Translations under genes and position numbers: made by a program | Part shown: positions 1-5,537 of the stretch, piece after piece | How positions within the stretch are numbered: position 1 is the first letter of the stretch | Layout: each line of letters starts with the position of its first letter | From: an uncultured Clostridium sp. | Lineage (GTDB): Bacteria; Bacillota; Clostridia; Lachnospirales; Lachnospiraceae | Direction of reading: 5' to 3' | Length of the DNA: 8,768 nucleotides | Assembly: GCA_958442925.1 (NCBI GenBank) | Contig: CAUCIO010000088.1 | Span: forward strand, 1 to 8,768 | The notes under the pieces: generated by a model | Told to the model about the DNA's origin: nothing | Seen by the model: the letters and a program-made list of their open reading frames with translations, nothing else | Database searches by the model: none

Positions 1-1227
1 CTTTTTCGTCAGAAGACAGGCATTGTTATAAGTGCGGTCTGTAGTTCCGAAACAGGGCATGGTTACAGAATAAATTTTCTCTTTCGGCAGTCCGGCCATC
101 TCAAAAGCCTTCACTGTTACCAGAAGCGCCAGGGTAGAGTCAAGGCCGCCTGAAATTCCCACCACTGCGTTCTGGCAGCAGGTGTGTACCAGACGCTTTT
201 TAAGCCCCATCGCCTGAATCATCAGGATCTCCTCACATCTTTTTGCCCTGTCTTCCTCATTGCCCGGCACAAAAGGAGAGGGATCCACAAAACGCTCCAA
301 ATAGGAATACGCCTTCTCCTGCTCTGTTTTCTCATCCTCCAGCTGGAATTCTATCATCTGGTAATCTGCACGGCCCTCTGTCTGATAGGTAGTCATTCTT
401 CTTCTCTCACACTCCAGCCGTTCCAAGTCAATGTCGCAGAACACAGTCTCATTATAAAAACGTCTGGATTCTTTTAAAATAGTGCCGTTTTCTGCAATAA
501 TATTCTGTCCTCCAAACACTAAATCCTGAGTGGACTCTCCTTCTCCTGCATTGGCATAGACATACGCGCATAAAAGTCTTGCAGACTGGCCGGAAATCAG
601 GCTTCTCCTGTAATCAGCCTTTCCTGTCGTCTCATCGCTGGCAGAGCAGTTTACAATTACGGTAGCGCCCGCAGCCGCATGAGCACTGCTGGGAGGATTC
701 AAAACCCACACATCCTCGCACACCTCGGCTCCCACCACAAGATTCTCTCTGTTTTTACAGGAAAACAAAAGTTTTGTGCCCATAGGAACATTCTGGCCTT
801 CAAACTCCACTGTGACATTTCCATACTCCCAGGGATTAAAATAGCGGCGTTCGTAGAACTCTCCATAATTTGGAATCCACAGCTTCGGGACAAGGCCTAA
901 CAGCCTGCCGTTCTGGATCGCTGCCGCTGTATTATAGAGCTTGTGGTTGTATTCCCATGGAAGCCCTGCAAATACAAGCATATCGCTTCCTCTGGTGAAA
1001 TCTGCCAACGATTTCAATTCCCTCTTCACCGCTGTCAAAAGCGGCTTTTGAAGGAACAGATCGCCGCAGGTATAGGCAGTCAGGCACAGCTCTGGAAAAA
1101 CCATGATTTTAACGCCGTTCTTCCTTCCTTCCTCAATCTTCCTGCAGATCTCCTCCCGGTTAAACTGCACATCCGCTACTTTTACCTCCGGCGTGGATGC
1201 AGCCACGCGTAAAAAACCGTCTCTCAT
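1..1227 (-). CDS. nadE: Glutamine-dependent NAD+ synthetase, C-terminal part cut by window edge
   Basis: This enzyme makes NAD+ from nicotinic acid adenine dinucleotide, ATP and ammonia released from glutamine, the last step of NAD synthesis in the cytoplasm. The first 409 residues are present and the frame is open to base 1; full-length two-domain enzymes run to roughly 640-680 residues. Residues 1 to about 270 form a nitrilase-type glutaminase domain with the expected triad: E46 in FPELCLTAY, K115 in VPKLWIPNYGEF and C170 in GAEVCEDVWV. The synthetase domain begins later, and its ATP-binding P-loop SGGLDST lies at residues 359-365. The ATG at 1225-1227 is preceded by AAGGAGA seven bases upstream, which fixes the start. 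The gene follows tcdA by 83 bases but has its own promoter. Identity is secure; only the C-terminal third is unseen. Confidence 0.96.
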   Translation of the reverse strand, partial: MRDGFLRVAASTPEVKVADVQFNREEICRKIEEGRKNGVKIMVFPELCLTAYTCGDLFLQKPLLTAVKRELKSLADFTRGSDMLVFAGLPWEYNHKLYNTAAAIQNGRLLGLVPKLWIPNYGEFYERRYFNPWEYGNVTVEFEGQNVPMGTKLLFSCKNRENLVVGAEVCEDVWVLNPPSSAHAAAGATVIVNCSASDETTGKADYRRSLISGQSARLLCAYVYANAGEGESTQDLVFGGQNIIAENGTILKESRRFYNETVFCDIDLERLECERRRMTTYQTEGRADYQMIEFQLEDEKTEQEKAYSYLERFVDPSPFVPGNEEDRAKRCEEILMIQAMGLKKRLVHTCCQNAVVGISGGLDSTLALLVTVKAFEMAGLPKEKIYSVTMPCFGTTDRTYNNACLLTKK

Positions 1228-1295
1228 AGTCTGTCTCCTTGTAGTTGATTCGTTGATTTATTGGGAAACTTTTCTGTCTTCCTCTGTTGATTTTC

Positions 1296-1324
1296 AGTAT
1301 ACCATTACTCTTACAAATTGTCAT
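1296..1324 (-). promoter_or_regulatory. Sigma-A promoter for nadE, extended -10
   Basis: On the minus strand ATGACA (1319-1324) is followed by a 17-base spacer and TATACT (1296-1301). TG stands one base before the -10 box (TGGTATACT), giving an extended -10. The start of transcription should be near 1289, leaving a leader of about 60 bases. The -35 box lies within the last codons of tcdA, so nadE can be transcribed independently. No terminator is visible between tcdA and nadE, so read-through is also possible. Confidence 0.75.
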
Positions 1325-2084
1325 CTATTCCTGCCAGGCTTCGGATCACACAGCCTGCAAGCATCATACCGGCGACAGGCGGGACGAAAGAGACGCTTCC
1401 TGGAACAGCCCTCTTTCTGGGAGCTGTTCCAGGAAGCTTTTCAGCTTTTATCTGTTCTGATTCTTTTTTTTCCCGCTCCGGCTCCTGCGGCTTCAGGGGA
1501 GTTTCCCGGGAGTAAAGCACCTTCAAATGTTCAATTCCCCTCTTTTTCAGTTCCCTGCGCATCACGCGGCACAGAGGACACACAGAGGTCTCTGAAATAT
1601 CTGCAATCTGAAACAGCTCCGCATAAAGCTTATTTCCTGTTCCCATAGAGGCGATAAGAGGAATATCGTATTTTTGGGCATACTCTGCCAGAGCCAGTTT
1701 TGCCGTCACTGTGTCAATAGCATCTACAATATAATCTATCGTTCCCTTTACTCCCGCCAAAAGCTCCTCCAGGTTGTCAGGAAGCACGAACGCTTCCATA
1801 GTAACAACCTCTGTCTCCGGGCTGATCTGGTGAATCATCTCCTCCATCACCTTTGTCTTGAACAGTCCAATGGTCTGCTGAAATGCCACACTCTGCCGGT
1901 TGATATTGCTTCTGGACACTACATCGCTGTCTGCTAAAATCAGCTTTCCCACTCCGCTTCTGGCCAGAGCCTCGATGCAATGGGAGCCTACTCCTCCCAC
2001 GCCAAACACAGCCACTGTGCTCTTCCCCAGTCTTTCCAGCCCCTCATTTCCTAAAAGAAGCCCTGTTCTCTCAAATTCTTCCAT
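1311..2084 (-). CDS. tcdA: tRNA threonylcarbamoyladenosine dehydratase (TcdA/CsdL, ThiF-MoeB-E1 superfamily)
   Basis: TcdA uses ATP to dehydrate t6A at position 37 of ANN-decoding tRNAs into the cyclic form ct6A. The chosen ATG at 2082-2084 gives 257 residues, close to the family length. An ATP-binding Rossmann fold is evident: glycine-rich GVGGVGS at 28-34, acidic D51/D54, SRSNINRQ at 57-64 and the DAID block at 121-124. The C-terminal PGSVSFVPPVAGMMLAG (228-244) is typical of TcdA and not of MoeB or ThiF. A charged linker rich in E and K at about 200-215 precedes it. C169 and C172 form a CPLC motif. An alternative ATG five codons upstream (2099) lacks a nearby ribosome site; family members begin close to the FERT block, so I prefer 2084, though its own site (AGAGAGA) is weak. 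Regulation may involve the leader and short ORF upstream. Confidence 0.92.
   Translation of the reverse strand: MEEFERTGLLLGNEGLERLGKSTVAVFGVGGVGSHCIEALARSGVGKLILADSDVVSRSNINRQSVAFQQTIGLFKTKVMEEMIHQISPETEVVTMEAFVLPDNLEELLAGVKGTIDYIVDAIDTVTAKLALAEYAQKYDIPLIASMGTGNKLYAELFQIADISETSVCPLCRVMRRELKKRGIEHLKVLYSRETPLKPQEPEREKKESEQIKAEKLPGTAPRKRAVPGSVSFVPPVAGMMLAGCVIRSLAGIDDNL
1395..1437. repeat. Perfect 15-bp inverted repeat inside tcdA
   Basis: The arms GCTTCCTGGAACAGC (1395-1409) and GCTGTTCCAGGAAGC (1423-1437) are exact reverse complements separated by 13 bases. They lie in the tcdA coding region over the segment LPGTAPRKRAVPGS, just before the conserved C-terminal block. No T-run follows on either strand close enough to make a standard terminator, although a T-rich stretch begins after the right arm on the plus strand. 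Confidence 0.85.
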
Positions 2085-2127
2085 TCTCTCTGTCTTCATT
2101 AACCAAATAAAGGGATGTCTCCCACAT
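2071..2127 (-). CDS. Possible 18-codon leader peptide overlapping the tcdA start
   Basis: An ATG at 2125-2127 sits seven bases after the best ribosome site of the region (AGGAGG, complement of 2135-2140). The frame reads MWETSLYLVNEDRENGRI and stops with TGA at 2071-2073, eleven bases past the preferred tcdA ATG (2084). This overlap is the usual arrangement for translational coupling, and it would explain why tcdA itself has only a weak ribosome site. The start codon lies in the 5' arm of a perfect hairpin (2111-2131), which could hide it. I do not recognise the peptide. It may instead be a chance ORF with the AGGAGG serving tcdA across the folded hairpin. Confidence 0.3.
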   Translation of the reverse strand: MWETSLYLVNEDRENGRI

Positions 2128-2131
2128 CCCT
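2111..2131 (-). promoter_or_regulatory. Hairpin between the ribosome site and the tcdA start
   Basis: The arms AGGGATGT and ACATCCCT are perfect complements (8 bp) around a five-base loop. On the tcdA transcript the hairpin follows AGGAGG by three bases. Unfolded, AGGAGG is about 35 bases from the ATG at 2099; folding removes 21 of these, leaving about 14. The 5' arm also contains the start codon of the possible leader peptide. The role is inferred. Confidence 0.5.
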
Positions 2132-2215
2132 CTTCCTCCTGTTTTCTGACTGCAGAAATACCTGTCTTCTTTCCCTTTTCTTTCTATTCCTCTGCACAGA
2201 AATAAAAATAAACAG

Positions 2216-2252
2216 AAAAAAGAACCGCTTCTCCCCCTAGAAAACGGCTCTT
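2216..2252 (-). terminator. Strong intrinsic terminator in the tcdA leader (attenuator or end of a small RNA)
   Basis: Read on the minus strand, AAGAGCCG (2245-2252) pairs with CGGTTCTT (2220-2227) with one G-T pair. An inner stem of five pairs (TTTCT with AGAAG, one bulged T) closes a six-base AGGGGG loop. Six T residues (2216-2221, partly in the stem) follow, then another T-rich stretch. No minus-strand protein gene lies upstream of it. It sits about 40 bases after the predicted transcription start of the promoter at 2300-2328, so it can only act on that leader. Confidence 0.75.
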
Positions 2253-2293
2253 CCCGGTCACGTTCGCCAACCGATACATTAAATAGTTTTGCT
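2216..2293 (-). ncRNA. 78-nt leader transcript: attenuator or small RNA upstream of tcdA
   Basis: The predicted transcript runs from about 2293 to the T-run at 2216 and has no reading frame of note. It contains an upstream hairpin, CGGTT (2269-2273) with GACCG (2255-2259), and then the terminator. CGGTT occurs twice: the first copy can also pair with AGCCG (2245-2249), the 5' arm of the terminator, which would be an antiterminator pairing. This suggests two mutually exclusive folds. I do not recognise a riboswitch class. The boundaries and function are inferred from the promoter and terminator. Confidence 0.4.
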
Positions 2294-2299
2294 TTGTCA

Positions 2300-2328
2300 A
2301 ATATAGCACTTTAATCCAGTTCTGTCAA
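2300..2328 (-). promoter_or_regulatory. Consensus sigma-A promoter for the tcdA leader
   Basis: On the minus strand TTGACA (2323-2328, exact consensus) is followed by a 17-base spacer and TATATT (2300-2305). The start of transcription should be near 2293. It points toward tcdA and is divergent from the spoVAF-like gene. The terminator about 40 bases downstream means expression of tcdA from it should depend on read-through. Confidence 0.8.
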
Positions 2329-2434
2329 CTTGATTTTTGTCATTTTGCACAAGATTACCAGCAGTTCGGCCATGCAGCAAGCCTGTCAAAATCCGAGTTC
2401 AAGCCTGTTTGAAATCGAGGATTTGTTTGAGCGC

Positions 2435-2463
2435 TTATATTTTTTATTCACCTGGGAATACTG
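2435..2463 (+). promoter_or_regulatory. Candidate sigma-G-type promoter for the spoVAF-like gene
   Basis: TTATA (2435-2439) and AATACTG (2457-2463) are separated by 17 bases. They match the forespore sigma-G consensus (GHATR, about 17-18 bases, CATWHTA) at 4 of 5 and 5 of 7 positions. The site is about 37 bases before the start codon, and germination genes of this family are forespore-expressed. No good sigma-A pair with correct spacing is visible on this strand here. The match is imperfect. Confidence 0.3.
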
Positions 2464-2499
2464 TAGAAAAACCAGATTTTGAGAGGAGCTTTTTGCCTT

Positions 2500-3927
2500 A
2501 TGGAAATTTCTAATAAACTGGACGCTAACCTGCGTCATTTTCATCAGCTTCTGCGAGTCAGCGAAAATTTCGACGTAGTATACCGAGTCATTCAAATAGG
2601 CGGACGGGATGCCTGTATTTATTTTGTAGACGGCTTTGCTAAAGATGAAACCCTGCTTCGGATTCTCCAGGGCTTTACCTCCTTAAAACCTGACGCAGTT
2701 CCCCAGGCAGCCCATGAATTTTCCAAGCTGTTCATTCCATACGGGGAGGTAGATCTGCTGACAGATGACTCCGAAATCGCTGTCCAGGTCTTATCTGGCG
2801 TTCCATGCCTTTTTGTAGACGGCTACAACAAATGCTTTGCTATTGACTGCCGTACTTATCCGGCCAGAGGGGTGGCAGAACCAGATAAGGATAAGGTTCT
2901 GCGCGGTTCCAGAGACGGCTTTGTGGAAACCCTGGTGTTCAATACTGCCCTGATACGCCGCCGTATCCGGGATCCTCAGATGACAATAGAGGTGATGCAG
3001 GCCGGCAGCAAATCCCATACAGATATTGCTCTCTGCTACATGGATGGACGGGTAGATAAGGAACTTTTAGATACTATCAGAAAACGGATTGGACGCCTCC
3101 ATGTAGACGCTTTAACCATGAATCAGGAAAGTCTTGCCGAGTGTATTTATCCTCACAAATGGTTCAACCCTTTCCCAAAATTCCGTTTTTCAGAGCGGCC
3201 TGATACAGCCGCTGCCTCCATTCTGGAAGGAAATCTTGTCATTCTGGTGGACAACTCTCCTGCTGCCATGATTCTTCCCTCTTCCATTTTTGACATTGTA
3301 GAGGAAGCAGATGACTACTATTTTCCGCCTCTGACGGGAACCTACCTGCGTATCTCCAGAATGATTATATCCTTTCTCACCCTGTTTCTCACTCCTGTGT
3401 GGCTTCTGTTCATGCAGAATCCAGACTGGATTCCAGACTGGCTGGAATTTATCCGCCTGTCTGACGAAATGCACGTAGCGCTGATTTTCCAGCTCCTCAT
3501 TCTGGAGTTTGCCATTGATGGACTGAGGCTGGCTGCAGTCAACACTCCCAGTATGCTGACTACGCCTCTGAGCGTAATCGCAGGCATTGTTCTGGGCGAA
3601 TATTCCGTAAAATCTGGCTGGTTCAACAGCGAAACCATGCTGTACATGGCCTTTGTCACTGTGGCCAACTACTCCCAGGCCAGCTATGAGCTGGGTTATG
3701 CTCTGAAATTTATGCGCGTTTTCCTTCTGATTATGACAGCCTTTTTCAATCTATGGGGATTTGTTCTGGGAACCATACTCTGCTTTTCAGCCCTGGTCTT
3801 TAATAAGACCATCGCGGGAAAAAGCTACATTTACCCCCTCATTCCTTTTAGTTTATCAGAGCTGAAAAAACGCCTGATCCGCACACGCCTCCCCCATGCA
3901 GACGGCCAGGACAGCAAAGACTGTTAA
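2500..3927 (+). CDS. spoVAF: Spore germination protein of the GerA/SpoVAF family
   Basis: Proteins of this family sit in the inner spore membrane and take part in germination: GerAA-type members as germinant receptor subunits, SpoVAF as an accessory linked to the SpoVA dipicolinate channel. The 475-residue length fits. A soluble N-terminal region (1 to about 280) carries the family block DCRTYPARGVAEPD at 116-129, then RGSRDGFVETLVFNTALIRR (135-154). Several membrane segments follow (about 285-305, 327-348, 353-390, 401-435). The C-terminal part (VLGEYSVKSGWFNSETMLYM, FNKTIAGKSYIYPLIPF) is closer to SpoVAF than to GerAA as I recall these families. GAGAGGAG (2481-2488) lies 11 bases before the ATG at 2500; an upstream in-frame TTG at 2479 precedes this site and is rejected. 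No spoVA or gerB/gerC partners adjoin it. It converges on the mocR-type gene nine bases away. The symbol is less certain than the family. Confidence 0.88.
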   Translation: MEISNKLDANLRHFHQLLRVSENFDVVYRVIQIGGRDACIYFVDGFAKDETLLRILQGFTSLKPDAVPQAAHEFSKLFIPYGEVDLLTDDSEIAVQVLSGVPCLFVDGYNKCFAIDCRTYPARGVAEPDKDKVLRGSRDGFVETLVFNTALIRRRIRDPQMTIEVMQAGSKSHTDIALCYMDGRVDKELLDTIRKRIGRLHVDALTMNQESLAECIYPHKWFNPFPKFRFSERPDTAAASILEGNLVILVDNSPAAMILPSSIFDIVEEADDYYFPPLTGTYLRISRMIISFLTLFLTPVWLLFMQNPDWIPDWLEFIRLSDEMHVALIFQLLILEFAIDGLRLAAVNTPSMLTTPLSVIAGIVLGEYSVKSGWFNSETMLYMAFVTVANYSQASYELGYALKFMRVFLLIMTAFFNLWGFVLGTILCFSALVFNKTIAGKSYIYPLIPFSLSELKKRLIRTRLPHADGQDSKDC

Positions 3928-3936
3928 AAGCAGGCT

Positions 3937-5346
3937 TCACTGCTGACTCAGGCTCTGCTTTAAAAGAAGCAGAGCCTCTTTGTAATGTTCAGCCGGAACA
4001 GAAGCGCAGGACAGAAGAATGCGCTGAACAGGAGAAGAATCTGAAATCTTTACAGTATCTGCCGGAAAACTGTGCAGTGTAAAAGCCCTGTTCCATTCCT
4101 GTTCATTTACAATTCTCACCCCGATACCTGCCTGTTCCGCCCTTTTTATGATATCTGCCCCCGAGAGCTGTGTCTGAATCTCTGCCAGTACAAAAAATCC
4201 TGCTTCTCCCAGATGTGCCGTTGCCTTTTCGCCAAATATTTCTTCAATTTCTCTGCATAAAAGCTTTGCTTTCTGGATATATAAACGTCTGGCCTTTCTG
4301 ATCTGAGCCTCCAGATGACCGTCCCTGATAAATTGACACAAAGCAATCTGCTCTGCCTTGGACGCTGTCTGGTTGTAGAAAGCTCCCCTTTTCTGATAGG
4401 CAGGCAGAAGCTCTGGAGGAAGTACCATAAAACTCATACGGATAGATGGCAGAAGCATTCTTGAAAAGGTTCCCATGTAGACAACTCCCTTTCCGCCTGA
4501 CAGTCCCTGCAGAGACGGCGTCGGCCTGCTATAATAGCCAAATTCACTGTTATAATCATCCTCAATAAGAAGCAGATTCTTTTCCAGAGCCTCTTTCATC
4601 AGTTTCATCCGTTCTCCAATTCCCATTACCCCACCCCAGCTGGTAATCTGAGATGGCGTAAGATAAAAAATACTGTCTGCCGGAAGTTCTTTTTGGCTTG
4701 CTTCTATTCCTGACACTAAAAAGCCATGATCTTCAAACACAGTGCGTCCCTGGTGAAAGCTTTCATTATTCATCAATACCTGCCGCCTTTCATGAACCAT
4801 AGGACATAGAATGTGCAGAAGACTCTGCACTCCTGCTCCCACTACAATCTGATCCGGCGTACAGACTACATTTCTGTATCTCCTCAAATACCGTGACAGC
4901 TCCATCCGCAATTCTTCTTCTCCCTGCGGCTCGCCGTAGGACAGCAGGCGTTCATCCTGACGCAGAGCGCTTTTCACATACCGTCTCCATACCTCAAAGC
5001 GGAAGCTTTCCCGATCTACTCTGGCAGAGGAAAAGTCAAATAAAAGTTCTTTTCTCTGCTCTTTCTTCTGCTGCCAGCTTTCCATCCGCCTTGTCTTACC
5101 CAGATTTGTAACGTAATATCCGCTCTGGGGCTTTGCAGCAATATACCCCTCTGCTGCCAGCATCAAGTACGCTGTCTCCACTGTTGTGCGGGAAAGATTA
5201 AGCTGGATTGAGCAGGTTCTGATGGAAGGCAGTTTTGCTCCTGCCTCCAGTTTTCCCTCCTCAATGAGACTGCGGTAATAACGGTATACTCTCATATATC
5301 TGAGAGTCCCCTCTTCATCCAGATATCTGGAAAAACCTTTTTCCAT
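3937..5346 (-). CDS. MocR-type transcriptional regulator (GntR winged helix plus class I aminotransferase fold)
   Basis: MocR/PdxR/GabR-type regulators join a DNA-binding winged helix to an aminotransferase-like domain that normally binds PLP and an amino compound. Residues 15-81 form the GntR domain, with the recognition region LSRTTVETAYLMLAAEGYI (51-69). Residues from about 100 to 469 form the aminotransferase fold: LTPSQ at 229-233, IEDDYNSEFGY at 261-271 with the expected PLP-contacting Asp and Tyr, and GTFSRMLLPSIR at 292-303. The last block normally reads GTFSK with the Schiff-base lysine; here codon AGA gives R296. TPSH is also TPSQ. The ATG at 5344-5346 follows AGGGGGAG by four bases; earlier in-frame ATGs at 5361 and 5394 have no comparable site. 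Length 469 is normal. The regulated target is not evident from the neighbours, so I give no symbol. Confidence 0.92.
   Translation of the reverse strand: MEKGFSRYLDEEGTLRYMRVYRYYRSLIEEGKLEAGAKLPSIRTCSIQLNLSRTTVETAYLMLAAEGYIAAKPQSGYYVTNLGKTRRMESWQQKKEQRKELLFDFSSARVDRESFRFEVWRRYVKSALRQDERLLSYGEPQGEEELRMELSRYLRRYRNVVCTPDQIVVGAGVQSLLHILCPMVHERRQVLMNNESFHQGRTVFEDHGFLVSGIEASQKELPADSIFYLTPSQITSWGGVMGIGERMKLMKEALEKNLLLIEDDYNSEFGYYSRPTPSLQGLSGGKGVVYMGTFSRMLLPSIRMSFMVLPPELLPAYQKRGAFYNQTASKAEQIALCQFIRDGHLEAQIRKARRLYIQKAKLLCREIEEIFGEKATAHLGEAGFFVLAEIQTQLSGADIIKRAEQAGIGVRIVNEQEWNRAFTLHSFPADTVKISDSSPVQRILLSCASVPAEHYKEALLLLKQSLSQQ
3950..3977 (+). terminator. Terminator hairpin of the convergent spoVAF-like and mocR-type genes
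   Basis: A perfect 11-bp stem, AGGCTCTGCTT (3950-3960) and AAGCAGAGCCT (3967-3977), encloses a six-base loop and is followed by CTTTGT on the plus strand. It lies 22 bases past the spoVAF-like stop codon and inside the last codons of the mocR-type gene (EALLLLKQSL). The T-run is short, so efficiency is uncertain. For the minus strand a weak AGCAG/CTGCT stem followed by four T residues lies just beyond (about 3927-3943). Confidence 0.6.
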
Positions 5347-5500
5347 TCTGCTCCCCCTCATTCTGGTATTTTCTCTTTTTAAAACTGATTGCATCTATCC
5401 AAGCGGCTGCCCTCATCCCCTGCGGCATGCTGATTGGAGGGCTTTTCTTAATTATTTCCACAGTCTTTCCCCTCATAAGAAAAGGCGGCTCTAAGCTAAA

Positions 5501-5531
5501 ATCTCTGCCAGAATAAAATTCCGGCAGAGAT
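5501..5531. terminator. Bidirectional terminator after the YitT-family gene
   Basis: ATCTCTGCC (5501-5509) and GGCAGAGAT (5523-5531) are perfect complements. An inner GAAT/ATTC stem with an AAA loop is separated by one A-C mismatch. Runs of four T follow on both strands. It begins seven bases after the yitT-family stop on the minus strand and isolates that gene from the mocR-type gene. Confidence 0.85.
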
Positions 5532-5537
5532 TTTCAC

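Noticed and set aside
1103..1648. 181-codon plus-strand ORF opposite tcdA and nadE.
   Set aside because: It spans the end of one conserved gene and the start of another on the opposite strand and has no recognisable domain.
2253..2293. Resemblance of the tcdA leader to a ZTP (pfl) riboswitch (TGGCGAAC and ACCGGGAAG blocks).
   Set aside because: The order and spacing of the conserved blocks and the downstream pseudoknot partner do not fit what I recall of that class, and the gene downstream is not a folate or purine gene.
2479..2499. Seven-codon upstream extension of the germination protein from a TTG.
   Set aside because: The TTG lies before the ribosome site GAGAGGAG, which correctly serves the ATG at 2500.
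3421..3442. Tandem 11-12 base repeat in the germination gene (PDWIPDWL).
   Set aside because: Such a segment is ordinary for this loop as I recall the family, and two imperfect copies are weak evidence of duplication.
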